A DNA stretch of 43,038 bases from UMGS621 sp964468815 (lineage in GTDB: Bacteria; Bacillota; Clostridia; Christensenellales; Borkfalkiaceae). Shown piece by piece: positions 8,251 through 17,022 of this stretch. The first letter of the stretch is position 1. Each line of letters begins with the position of its first letter. A program made the position numbers and the translations under genes. The stretch is from NCBI GenBank assembly GCA_964468815.1, contig CAYXWN010000014.1, positions 1 through 43,038 of the forward strand. The letters run 5' to 3'. The notes beneath the pieces are model-generated. The model was not told where the DNA came from. It ran no database searches and saw nothing but the letters and a program-made list of their open reading frames with translations.

Positions 8251-9198
8251 ATGGAAGGGATAAAACGTAAAAACAAAAAGAAAAAGCATGCTTCGGATAT
8301 CGTCTTTATCTGCGTGATGTTGGCGATTCCCGTGCTGCATTTTTGTCTGTTCTGGTTATATATCAATATCGATACGGTTTTTCTTTCTTTTCAGCGGTTC
8401 GATAGCGATACCGGCAATTGGCTTTGGGCAGGCGGACAAAACTACGCCGCGCTTTGGCGTGAATTTGTAAAAGAAGGGAGCGTGCTTCCGCGCGCGGTAC
8501 TGAATTCGTTTTCGGTGTTTTTATGGAACGATTTCGTAATCGTGCCGATTTCGATTTTTTGTGCGTTCATTCTCTATAAAAAGATGCCGCTCGGCGGAGC
8601 GTTTAAGGTTATTTTCTTTTTGCCGTCCATTATCTCCGTGGTGGTTTTGACGTTGGCGTATTCGTTTATGTTCGACGTCAGCCTCGGCTTTTTACCGGCA
8701 TTGTTGAAAAACTTGGGACTTGGCGAAAGCGTTCCGTTCGACGGATATTTCGGCGATCCCCGTTACGCTTGGTGGATGATTTTGATTTACGGGTTATGGT
8801 CGGGTATCGGCTATAATATCGTATTGGTCAGCGGCGCGATGGCGCGCGTTCCGGAAGAGATTATCGAGGCAGGGAAGTTAGACGGGCTTTCCGCGATGAA
8901 AGAATTGATTCACGTAACTATTCCTTTGATCGGTTCTACCGTCGGAACGCTGCTTCTGTTGGGCACGACGGTTATCTTTACCTACTTTTTACAGCCGCAA
9001 TTATTGTTGGACGGCAGCGCGGACGTTGTCGGCGGGTATACGATCGCGCTTTATATCGTGTTGAACGTCAAGAGCGCAGGAACGGCGCAAATGGCGATGG
9101 GCGCGACGATCGGCGTAATTTGCGCGTTGGTCGGAACGCCGATCGTGTTCCTTTGCAGAAAGGCGATCGACAAAACGCTTCCCGCTTACGAATATTAA
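8251..9198 (+). CDS. Sugar ABC transporter permease, MalF/UgpA type
   Basis: 315-residue inner membrane permease with a basic N-terminus and about six hydrophobic segments, the first at roughly residues 15-40. The EAA loop that contacts the ATPase is present near residues 200-225 (EEIIEAGKLDGLSAMKEL, then VTIPLI). It is the first half of a two-permease importer whose partner is at 12152; unusually, a 2.8-kb surface-protein gene lies between them. No ATP-binding subunit gene is in the window, so a shared ATPase of the MsmX type is presumed. The ribosome binding site is weak (GGGGA). Confidence 0.87.
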   Translation: MEGIKRKNKKKKHASDIVFICVMLAIPVLHFCLFWLYINIDTVFLSFQRFDSDTGNWLWAGGQNYAALWREFVKEGSVLPRAVLNSFSVFLWNDFVIVPISIFCAFILYKKMPLGGAFKVIFFLPSIISVVVLTLAYSFMFDVSLGFLPALLKNLGLGESVPFDGYFGDPRYAWWMILIYGLWSGIGYNIVLVSGAMARVPEEIIEAGKLDGLSAMKELIHVTIPLIGSTVGTLLLLGTTVIFTYFLQPQLLLDGSADVVGGYTIALYIVLNVKSAGTAQMAMGATIGVICALVGTPIVFLCRKAIDKTLPAYEY

Positions 9199-9241
9199 GA
9201 AATTATCGGGGAAACCCGAAATAAAAAAGGAGAAAATGTTT

Positions 9242-12052
9242 ATGAGAAAAAGAGTAGTTTTAATGCTCGTATGTTTGCTTTTGGCATGCTGTACGGGCGC
9301 AACGTTATCCGCTTTTGCGGGTATCAACACCAACTCCCCCGTGGGCGACAGCCTAATGGCGAACGGAAAACTGAACGAAGAGAAGTTCATTGCCTTAGAC
9401 GACGATGAAACCGCTCCTGCGATCGAAGTGAGAGCGAGCGATTATTCCGTTCAGTATAACGAGGGCGAATGGCAGGAAATGTTAGTCGGTGCGCCCGTAC
9501 CTAAGACGTTGATGGCAAAGCAGAACGTAAAGGTAAGACTCAATTATAAAATTACGGGATTGCCGGGAACTACGACGGGGGCGCAATTGAAAATCGTCCC
9601 GGGTGCGTCGGCATTGACCGAATCGCACACGTACGGTTACGTTTTGACCGGTAACAATAACGGAATCGTCAGAGTTGGCGCAGAAAGAACGGCGGCAACG
9701 GCTTCCGATCCCGCTTCTAAGTTGATTACGCATCACGGTGGCGACGCGGAATTCGACTTTGGCGCGAGCGTCGAGGCAGTCCCCTGGCAAGCATACAGCT
9801 GGGCTTGCGCTACGTTAAGCAGTTACGTTACTGCTCACGGCGCGGCGTATTTCGGTATCGAAATGACCGTCAATGCAAATAATTGGGTGGACGTAAAACT
9901 TGAAAACGGCATTATGCAGAACGGCAGTATGTCGTGGGTAAAGGGTACTACGGTTACCAACTGGGCGCCCTATAACGGACAGAACGATTTCTATACCAAC
10001 GTTTGGACGCGTTATGCTACGGGCATGATCGTAGACGGCGCGACGTTGACCGTTACGTATGACGAAGGCGGTGAAACCAAGACAGAAACGCTCTTCGATA
10101 CGAATATGGACGATCAAACGAAGGTCATCACGGCGGCTGACGCTGCGCCCGCGGCAGGTTGCTATATCGCGCGCGGCTTGGCTTACAATTCTTTTGCCGC
10201 TGCGGAAATCCGCGTAACCAACCCGGCTAAGGACGCTCGTATTGCGACGCTCAACCCGTTAAAGGTTGATACCGCGATGGCGAAGACGTTTGAAATGACG
10301 GTTTCCTATCAATTAAGACAATTGGCGGCAACGCGCAAAGTCGGTATTGCGTTCGGTTTGAAGAAATACGATACCGCTCTTTCCGCACCGACGGAAGGCG
10401 CAAGCTTCCTTTATTTCACGGTTGACGCAGACGGCAACGTCGTACTCGGCGCAGACAATATCGCAGCCGACGGAACGGCGACGGCAAGCGGCACGCAACA
10501 TACGCTCGCAGGCGCGGCAGTCGGATCGAGCGCTGCGGCGATTACGCTTTCGGTCGTCGGTAAGTCGGATAATTCGATCGACGTAACGATCGGCGACAAC
10601 ACCTTTAATTTCCCGAACATGAAGTTGAACGGCAATCTCGCGTTCGCTCAGACGGGAACGGGCGACGTTGCTTACGGCATTTTGACGGAAGGCTTTAACG
10701 TAACCGGTTACGAATTGAAAGAAAACGAGGCGACGGAAGTCGTTTCCAGCACGTTCAGCGGCAATTATTTCAGCGATAAGAAATTCAAAATGCAGTCGAT
10801 TATCGCTCCTACGGAATTTATTACGAAGCAAGATACGACGACGCACGATATCACCGGACTCGTTGCAGAGGACGGACAGGTCGGTTTCTACGGCACCGGC
10901 ACGAACTCCCGTTTGATGTTCGCTCAACAGTATGCGGACTTCGTGTTGCAGTTCGATTATATTTCTAAGCCGTTCGCGACGCGTGCGATTCCTGCCGGTA
11001 TTTCCACCGCAAACAATCCGAACCGTTATTCTCCGCTTTACATTATGTTCGGCGCAGAAAGCGAAATCCCCGAATTCAATCAGACGTACGCGCTCGGTAT
11101 TATCGAGGGTAACGCGACGCAGTATTTCTGGGGTGCGGAATCCTTACTTGCATTGGATGCAAAACTCGGTAAGGAAGTCGGTTACTATGCAAAGCCTCTT
11201 TCAACCGTAAAGACGGTGGAAAAGAGCGACGAAGCGATCCCGTGCTATCGTCTCGTAGACGGTAAGTTTAAGATTGCCGATTACGGTATGCCTAATGAAG
11301 ATGTCGCTTCCGATCCCAATTTCGTTTATTCGTTCTACAATCGGGTTTCTCGTGTTAAGTTGGTTGTGATCAACAATAACCTCGCGTTGTACGCCGCTCC
11401 CGTCGCGAACGACGGTACTGCCGGTACGTACGTGAAACTTTTCGACTTCACGGTTTCCAACTCTCATGGTTACGTCGGATTCGGAACGGACGCTCCGGGT
11501 TGGGCGATCATCGACAATGTTGCGATTACGCCGATTGCGAAGAGCGTTGCGCTTGAAAAGGGCTTAGACGCCGTTCCTGCCGTAGATTTGGTCGCGGACG
11601 TTACGGTTTCCGATATGGCTGCCGATCCCGAACCGACCATGCTCGCAAAGACGACGATTACCGTAGACGCCGCTGCGAAAAAGGCGACTTGGACTGCGGT
11701 AACGGGTGCTAAGGAATACGAAGTCGTTGTAACGCTCAATAAAACGGAAAAAATCAAGAAGACCGTAACGGAAACGGAGATCGATCTCAGCACGTTGACC
11801 GAAGCCGGTGAATACACCGTTGCCGTTTCGGCAATTCCCGAAGACGAGAAACTTTATTTGAAGAGCCGTGCGACCGCGACTTATACCGTTGAAGCGGCGA
11901 GCACGCCGGGTGACGACACTTCTCCCACGCCGGGTGACGATACCACCAAGGGTGGTTGCGGTTCTACGCTTTCCACGTTCGGCGGAATCTCCGCAGTCGT
12001 GTTATTGGCAGGCGTCGGAATGTTCTTGAAAAAGAGAAAGGAAAATAACTAA
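9242..12052 (+). CDS. Large secreted surface protein with jelly-roll and FN3-like domains and Gly-Gly-Cys C-terminal anchor
   Basis: 936-residue secreted protein. After a signal peptide (MRKRVVLMLVCLLLACC...) come two or more beta-rich concanavalin/jelly-roll-like domains; the one at about 500-770 ends in a typical VGFGTDAPGWAIIDNVAI strand pair. An FN3-like domain follows at about 810-885 (KATWTAVTGAKEYEVVV). Next is a linker with a duplicated TPGDDT motif, then GGCGSTLS, a hydrophobic helix and KKRKENN. Proteins at 14498 and 37009 share this tail. I suggest glycan binding at the cell surface; no catalytic motif was recognised. AAGGAG ends 3 nt before the ATG at 9236 but 9 nt before the ATG at 9242, so 9242 is preferred. 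The gene splits the two ABC permease genes. A 15-bp hairpin follows it. Confidence 0.75.
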   Translation: MRKRVVLMLVCLLLACCTGATLSAFAGINTNSPVGDSLMANGKLNEEKFIALDDDETAPAIEVRASDYSVQYNEGEWQEMLVGAPVPKTLMAKQNVKVRLNYKITGLPGTTTGAQLKIVPGASALTESHTYGYVLTGNNNGIVRVGAERTAATASDPASKLITHHGGDAEFDFGASVEAVPWQAYSWACATLSSYVTAHGAAYFGIEMTVNANNWVDVKLENGIMQNGSMSWVKGTTVTNWAPYNGQNDFYTNVWTRYATGMIVDGATLTVTYDEGGETKTETLFDTNMDDQTKVITAADAAPAAGCYIARGLAYNSFAAAEIRVTNPAKDARIATLNPLKVDTAMAKTFEMTVSYQLRQLAATRKVGIAFGLKKYDTALSAPTEGASFLYFTVDADGNVVLGADNIAADGTATASGTQHTLAGAAVGSSAAAITLSVVGKSDNSIDVTIGDNTFNFPNMKLNGNLAFAQTGTGDVAYGILTEGFNVTGYELKENEATEVVSSTFSGNYFSDKKFKMQSIIAPTEFITKQDTTTHDITGLVAEDGQVGFYGTGTNSRLMFAQQYADFVLQFDYISKPFATRAIPAGISTANNPNRYSPLYIMFGAESEIPEFNQTYALGIIEGNATQYFWGAESLLALDAKLGKEVGYYAKPLSTVKTVEKSDEAIPCYRLVDGKFKIADYGMPNEDVASDPNFVYSFYNRVSRVKLVVINNNLALYAAPVANDGTAGTYVKLFDFTVSNSHGYVGFGTDAPGWAIIDNVAITPIAKSVALEKGLDAVPAVDLVADVTVSDMAADPEPTMLAKTTITVDAAAKKATWTAVTGAKEYEVVVTLNKTEKIKKTVTETEIDLSTLTEAGEYTVAVSAIPEDEKLYLKSRATATYTVEAASTPGDDTSPTPGDDTTKGGCGSTLSTFGGISAVVLLAGVGMFLKKRKENN

Positions 12053-12058
12053 GCACTT

Positions 12059-12092
12059 TTTGCTTCCGCGCGGCACTCCGCGCGGAAGCAAA
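12059..12092 (+). other. Strong intercistronic hairpin
   Basis: TTTGCTTCCGCGCGG and CCGCGCGGAAGCAAA form a perfect 15-bp stem around the loop CACT, seven bases after the surface-protein stop. There is no T-tract downstream. A smaller hairpin (GCGCG-AGAA-CGCGC, 12101-12114) follows. Probable mRNA-stabilising or attenuating structure. Confidence 0.7.
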
Positions 12093-12151
12093 CTAAAAAT
12101 GCGCGAGAACGCGCGTGAAAAAACTATAAATTCGTAGAAAAGAGGAAAGTT

Positions 12152-13012
12152 ATGGCGCAGAAACAGCACGTTAAAAAGTCAAAATCCGATCTTATTCTGA
12201 TGTGGGTGATGTTCGTTGTCTTCGCCTTTTATGCCATATCGCTGTTGTTCCCCTTTCTTTGGTGTCTGTTAAACTCCTTTAAGGAGACGAAGGATTTTTT
12301 GATGAATGTCAACGGACTCCCGACGAAATGGACGTTTGAGAATTGGGGGGAAAGTTTTTCACTGACCATCGACAACAATATTACGATCCCGACGATGTAC
12401 TTAAACAGTATTTTCTTGACGATCGGTTGTACGTTTTTCAGTTTATTTTCCTGTTCGGCAACCGCGTACGTGCTGACGAAGTACGATTTCCCCGGGAAAA
12501 GCGCGATGTATACTACCGCGCTCGTCATCATGATGATCCCGACGATGGGGTCGATGGCGGCGATGTACCGACTGTACAATCAAGTCGGGTTGATCAATAC
12601 GTACACCGGCGTGTTTATCACGGCGATGGGCGGATTCGGATCGGGCTTCCTCCTTCTGTACGGGTTTTACAAGAATTTATCTTGGGCGTATGCGGAGGCG
12701 GCGCAGATTGACGGCGCGGGACCGTTCCGTATCTATTTTACGATTATGCTTCCCATGGCTGCGCCCGCGCTTGTTTCGGTCGGGATTCTGCAAGGAATCG
12801 GCTATTGGAACGATTATTTCACAATTTATATGTACGCTCCCGCCAAAGCGACGATTGCGTACGGGATTCAGCGAATTTCCAGCGAAGCCGGCATTGATAT
12901 GCCGAAAGTGTTCGCAGCGATGATGCTATCCGTTCTACCGATAATCGTCGTATTCGCGTGCTTCCAAAAAGTCATTATGAATAATACCGCGGTAGGCGGT
13001 GTAAAAGGCTGA
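12152..13012 (+). CDS. Sugar ABC transporter permease, MalG/CarB type
   Basis: 286-residue membrane permease with six predicted hydrophobic segments and a Lys-rich N-terminus. The EAA motif is near residue 180 (YAEAAQIDGAG followed by FTIMLPM). The ending MNNTAVGGVKG is typical of MalG-type subunits. It pairs with the permease at 8251 to form the channel for the importer whose binding protein is at 6710. The start follows GAGGAAAG. A hairpin with a T-rich tract comes 15 bp after the stop. Confidence 0.88.
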   Translation: MAQKQHVKKSKSDLILMWVMFVVFAFYAISLLFPFLWCLLNSFKETKDFLMNVNGLPTKWTFENWGESFSLTIDNNITIPTMYLNSIFLTIGCTFFSLFSCSATAYVLTKYDFPGKSAMYTTALVIMMIPTMGSMAAMYRLYNQVGLINTYTGVFITAMGGFGSGFLLLYGFYKNLSWAYAEAAQIDGAGPFRIYFTIMLPMAAPALVSVGILQGIGYWNDYFTIYMYAPAKATIAYGIQRISSEAGIDMPKVFAAMMLSVLPIIVVFACFQKVIMNNTAVGGVKG

Positions 13013-13026
13013 ATAAGCCGTGCCGG

Positions 13027-13062
13027 GGCGGTTTCGTGTTTCGCGAAATCGCCTTGTTTTTT
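13027..13062 (+). terminator. Terminator or attenuator inside the operon
   Basis: GGCGGTTTCG (13027-13036) pairs with CGAAATCGCC (13044-13053), with one wobble pair, and is followed by TTGTTTTTT. The next gene starts only 14 bp later without an obvious promoter, so partial termination is likely. Confidence 0.7.
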
Positions 13063-13075
13063 AGGAGGAAATAAA

Positions 13076-14488
13076 ATGAAAAAAAGATTGTTTGCACTTA
13101 TTTTGGCATTTGCCTTGTGCTTTTCCGTCGGGTGCGGCGGAACGGAAAACCCCGTCGAACCTACTCCGAGCGATCCGGTTACGCCGCCCCCCGTGGTAAA
13201 AGACGTTACCTACGATACGTACGGCTCGTTTTGGATGCGTTCGCACGATTATCTCACGATGCCCGTCGGCGCGTATAACTCGTTGCCGATGCAACTTTCC
13301 GATTTTACGTATAATTATCTCACGAGCGAATCTACCTACGCCGACTATGCGGAGGCAGGCGTCAACACGATGATGGGATTATACGAATACGCCGGTTCAA
13401 AAGAGATCGAACAAGCACTCGATTGGTGCTTGGAATACGGGCTCGCTTATTTGCTCCCGTTAGGGGGCGCGGACAGTTTCGTGTCCGATTCCGTTCCGAA
13501 ATCCACCCTTTCGCGCGTGAAATATCACGACGCGTTCGCAGGCATTATGCAAGTGGACGAACCGGGACGGATCAGTTTTGAAAAGATTAAAAAATCCGCC
13601 GATATTTTGGACGGCGTAATGCCCGATGATATAACGGGGGCGTTGTGGCACGTCAATTTGTTCCCGACGTATGCCAACCAAAAGCAACTTTATTTCAGAA
13701 ATTATACGGATACTTCCGTACTCCCCGAGGGCGGTTACACCTACGAGCAGTACGTTTCCGATTATATGGAGATTTGTCAGCCGCAGGTTTTAAGTTACGA
13801 TTATTATCCGTGCCAGGGCAATCCCGGCAATTTGATCAACGGGTATTTTGACAATATGTCAGTGATTCGCGCCGCGGCGGTGAAAGCGAACGTTCCGTTC
13901 TGGGTGTTTATTCAGACTTGCTCGTTCGGCGGTCGTTCTCGGATTCCGAATCAAGCGGAAATTTTCTGGCAGGTCAATACCGCACTTTCGTACGGTGCGA
14001 AAGGAATTCAATATTTTACGGGCGTTGTTCCAACCAACGGGAACGGAACGGGCGAGCAGTTCGACGGCGCGATGTTCGATCGGCACGGCAACCGTACCGC
14101 CGTTTACGATTACGTAAAGAACGCCAATCTTCAACTTGCCGCGGCAGACGAGGTTTTAATGTGCTGTAAGAGCAAGGGCATGATCCTTGCCGGTTCGATG
14201 CCTTGGAACGGCGACAGCGGAATCCCCGAAGCCGATTGTTTGAATACGTACGGCGCGTTGACGGCGGTTAACGCTTCTCACGCGATCGTCGGGTGCTTCG
14301 ATTACGACGGCAAAGCGGCGTTTTACGTCACGAACAATTCGATTACCGAGGGCGATACCGTTGCGCTTACGTTCGACAAGAGCGTAAAGGGATATACCGT
14401 TCAAAAGGCGAATAGACAGAGCTTTTCGGGCGATTCGCTTTCGTTGACGGCAGAAGCAGGCGATGGAATCCTCGTCGTGATCGAATAA
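13076..14488 (+). CDS. Lipoprotein with TIM-barrel glycosidase-like domain (DEP motif), paralogue 2
   Basis: 470-residue lipoprotein (lipobox SVGC, C20), then a Pro/Thr-rich linker PVEPTPSDPVTPPP. It is a clear paralogue of the protein at 5237: D161-E162-P163 in GIMQVDEP, HVNLFPTYANQKQLY, VLSYDYYP, FWVFIQTCSFGGRSR, and GAKGIQYF with a closing FDRHGNRTAVYDYVKNAN helix. The domain order suggests a (beta/alpha)8 hydrolase with E162 as the candidate acid/base, ending in a small beta domain (HAIVGCFDYDGKAAFYV). Two diverged copies in one operon suggest two linkages of the same polymer. The start has TAGGAGG 8 nt upstream. The exact family is uncertain, and a binding-only role is possible. Confidence 0.7.
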   Translation: MKKRLFALILAFALCFSVGCGGTENPVEPTPSDPVTPPPVVKDVTYDTYGSFWMRSHDYLTMPVGAYNSLPMQLSDFTYNYLTSESTYADYAEAGVNTMMGLYEYAGSKEIEQALDWCLEYGLAYLLPLGGADSFVSDSVPKSTLSRVKYHDAFAGIMQVDEPGRISFEKIKKSADILDGVMPDDITGALWHVNLFPTYANQKQLYFRNYTDTSVLPEGGYTYEQYVSDYMEICQPQVLSYDYYPCQGNPGNLINGYFDNMSVIRAAAVKANVPFWVFIQTCSFGGRSRIPNQAEIFWQVNTALSYGAKGIQYFTGVVPTNGNGTGEQFDGAMFDRHGNRTAVYDYVKNANLQLAAADEVLMCCKSKGMILAGSMPWNGDSGIPEADCLNTYGALTAVNASHAIVGCFDYDGKAAFYVTNNSITEGDTVALTFDKSVKGYTVQKANRQSFSGDSLSLTAEAGDGILVVIE

Positions 14489-14497
14489 GGAGAAAAT

Positions 14498-15691
14498 ATG
14501 AAAAAAATCATAGCGGCTTTTATGCTCGCTTTTCTGTTAATCACGACCGTAACGTCCGCAACATTCGCGGACGCGGATAAACTTCCCGATTTTTCGGACA
14601 ATTTTGAAACCTATTCGGTAAGCGGCAATTATATCGAAAACGATTCTTCGCTCACCGAAAAGTGGGATAACAACGTATTCCGCGGCGGCGATCCGCTCGG
14701 AATGGATTCTCACATCGTAAACGTTGGAAAAATCGAATACGAGAACGGTTCGGACGGCAATCGCGTATTGCACTTGAAAAACACGACGGACGCGGATACC
14801 TTTTTCTATATGGGACCCGGCGGCGATTACCGCGTCAAGAATTTTACGGCTTCTTTCCGTCTGAAATTTCTCACGGAGGGCGTAGAGGAGCGCAGTTGGG
14901 TTGGCTTGTCTTTCCGTAAAAAGGCGAGTTCTCATTACACGGGGACGAATAACTTGATGTTCGTGGTGCAACGCTACGCGGCGGCGACGGCGATCACCGG
15001 GCACGCGTACGCGATCTTTGACGGCGGCAGCCCGAACGATCTTAATTTAATGCGCGATCTGTATGGGGAAAAACTCTCCTTGACCGAAGCGCAATATTCC
15101 GTTCCGAACGCCGTTTCGGGGAAAGATCTTCCTTGGGTGACGTACAGTTTGTCCGTTCGGGATAACCGTTACGTCATTTCGGTGGACGGCACGGTCGTGA
15201 CCGATTGTACGTTCTCCGTTCCGACTTACGATTATTTCGGCTATCTCAGTTTGAATTGCTGTACGTCCAATATTTTGGTGGACGATTTCTCCGTAACCGT
15301 ACAGGACGAAACCTTACCGCCCGAAATATTGCCGTTGGCAACGCCGACCGTTTCGTTAGACGAAGAAAATCAAATGCTTACTTGGACTGCGGTCGAGGGC
15401 GCTGGGCTTTACCACGTAGCGATCGGCGATACGGTCAAGACGGTGACCGCGACGAAATACGCCTTGAATAAATTAAAGCCCGGTACTTACGAAATAACCG
15501 TCACCGCGCTTTCGGACGATACGTTTGTCGCAAAGGACAGCGCTCCGTCCGCGGCGGTTACGTATACCGTTTCTTCCGTGCCGGAAGAAACGCCGAGCGG
15601 CGGTTGTAATGCGTCGATCGGTGGCGGATTCTGCGGCTTACTCGTATTATCCGCGGCGGCGTTGACCTTGAAAAGGAAAAAAAGAAAATGA
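14498..15691 (+). CDS. Secreted jelly-roll plus FN3-like surface protein with Gly-Gly-Cys C-terminal anchor
   Basis: 397-residue secreted protein with a signal peptide to about residue 24 (TSATFADA). A LamG/jelly-roll-like domain spans about 28-265 (start FSDNFETY; end YFGYLSLNCCTSNILVDDFSV). An FN3-like domain follows at about 280-360 (MLTWTAVEGAGLYHVAI). The C-terminus is GGCNASIGGG, a hydrophobic helix and KRKKRK, like the tails of the 9242 and 37009 proteins but with GGCN instead of GGCG and a second Cys in the helix. It is likely a surface glycan-binding protein. It starts 9 bp after the DEP lipoprotein with AAGGAG upstream, and its stop overlaps the start of the phosphoesterase gene (ATGA), so translation is probably coupled. 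Confidence 0.75.
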   Translation: MKKIIAAFMLAFLLITTVTSATFADADKLPDFSDNFETYSVSGNYIENDSSLTEKWDNNVFRGGDPLGMDSHIVNVGKIEYENGSDGNRVLHLKNTTDADTFFYMGPGGDYRVKNFTASFRLKFLTEGVEERSWVGLSFRKKASSHYTGTNNLMFVVQRYAAATAITGHAYAIFDGGSPNDLNLMRDLYGEKLSLTEAQYSVPNAVSGKDLPWVTYSLSVRDNRYVISVDGTVVTDCTFSVPTYDYFGYLSLNCCTSNILVDDFSVTVQDETLPPEILPLATPTVSLDEENQMLTWTAVEGAGLYHVAIGDTVKTVTATKYALNKLKPGTYEITVTALSDDTFVAKDSAPSAAVTYTVSSVPEETPSGGCNASIGGGFCGLLVLSAAALTLKRKKRK

Positions 15692-16845
15692 AAAGATTGA
15701 TATGTGCGGTGCTTGCGCTTTTGACGGCGTTCGGTTGCTTCTGTCTTTCGGGGTGCGGCGAAAAAAAACCTGCGCTCGAAGCGGTCGTCGATTTTGTCTT
15801 AGAAGTGGAAGCCGGTCGGGACGTGAAAATTTTGCAACTGACCGATATTCAGATCATCGATTCTTCTCAGATGCGATCTCCTACGCGGCTTCATTCGTGG
15901 TCCATCGAGGCGTGGAAACCCGAAAATCTTCCCGATCTCGCGTGGAAATTCACGCGGGCGACGGTAGAAGCGGTTCAACCCGATCTCATCGTTCTTTCGG
16001 GGGATAACGTATACGGGGAATTTGACGATAACGGAACGATGTTGGAAGCACTCGTCGCGGAAATGGAAAGTTACGGAATTCCTTGGACAATTACGTTCGG
16101 CAATCATGGCAACGAAACGCATAAGGGCGTCGAATGGACGTGTGCTCAGTACGAGAACGCCGCACATTGTATGTTTAAGCGCGGTCCGATCGAAACGGTG
16201 GACGGCGTAGATTATTTTACGACGGAAGGGAACGGCAATTTCAATATCGGTATCGTGCAAGGCGGAAAATTGACCGAAGTCGTTTGGTTGATGGACAGTA
16301 ACGGGCATACCGATTCCGATCGCGATCAAAATATGTTTTCCACCGTCGGTTTAATGGACGGGCAAATCGAGTGGTTCAAACAGAAAAACGAACTTTTAAA
16401 GCAATATAACGGCGGAAGTTATCCCAAATCCGTCGGGTTTTTCCACCATCCGCTTCGCGCGTTCGGGGACGGCTTGCAGAAATACGGCTATCTCTCTTCC
16501 GGACACGATTTCTTCACCGAAAACGGCGATTACGGCAGTTTTTCGGAAGTGATTATTCCCGAAAATACGTCGGGGGATAGCGGAGCGATGCACAAGGACG
16601 CCGGACAATACGTCGATCAAAGTTACGTTTTCCACAATTTATTAAAGGAATACGGTTGCGAGGGGTGGTTTTTCGGACACGATCACGAAAACAACGCGAG
16701 CGTTACGTACGAGGGCATCCGTTATACGTACGGCTTAAAGGCGAGTCAATACGATTCTTATCAAGCGGGCGAAATCGGCGGAACGGAAATCACCGTCGGG
16801 GCTTCGACCATGAAAGTGCGTCACGTATATTACGTGGCGGAATAG
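15688..16845 (+). CDS. Metallophosphoesterase lipoprotein (calcineurin-like fold)
   Basis: 385-residue lipoprotein (lipobox LSGC, C23) with a calcineurin-type phosphoesterase domain. Two-metal-site motifs are visible: D53-I-Q55 in LQLTDIQII, D106 in LSGDNVYG, N139-H140 in FGNHGNE, and H331-D-H333 in FFGHDHEN. The third motif has GNHG where GNHE/GNHD is usual. Members hydrolyse phosphomono- or phosphodiesters; on the cell surface it could remove phosphate links from glycans or teichoic-like polymers. A paralogue without signal peptide follows at 17023, separated by a new promoter. The start overlaps the upstream stop by 4 bp. Substrate unknown. Confidence 0.85.
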   Translation: MKRLICAVLALLTAFGCFCLSGCGEKKPALEAVVDFVLEVEAGRDVKILQLTDIQIIDSSQMRSPTRLHSWSIEAWKPENLPDLAWKFTRATVEAVQPDLIVLSGDNVYGEFDDNGTMLEALVAEMESYGIPWTITFGNHGNETHKGVEWTCAQYENAAHCMFKRGPIETVDGVDYFTTEGNGNFNIGIVQGGKLTEVVWLMDSNGHTDSDRDQNMFSTVGLMDGQIEWFKQKNELLKQYNGGSYPKSVGFFHHPLRAFGDGLQKYGYLSSGHDFFTENGDYGSFSEVIIPENTSGDSGAMHKDAGQYVDQSYVFHNLLKEYGCEGWFFGHDHENNASVTYEGIRYTYGLKASQYDSYQAGEIGGTEITVGASTMKVRHVYYVAE

Positions 16846-16872
16846 CCGCAAGAAAAAAGAAAGATTTTTTTA

Positions 16873-16901
16873 TTGCAAGATTGCGGTGCTTTTGCTATAA
16901 T
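16873..16901 (+). promoter_or_regulatory. Sigma-A promoter of the cytosolic-enzyme operon
   Basis: TTGCAA (16873-16878) and TATAAT (16896-16901) are separated by 17 bp. The leader to 17023 holds a hairpin built from CGAACGC and GCGTTGCG near 16959-16981. No terminator was seen after the preceding gene, so some readthrough is likely. Confidence 0.8.
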
Positions 16902-17022
16902 AGAAACGAGAAAACTTGCTCGCAAGTCTTTTGCGTAACGTTAATCGTATAAAAAATCGAACGCTTTTGTTTGCGTTGCGAAAAAGTTACCCGTATGTTG
17001 AAAAATGGAAGGGAAAGATAAA

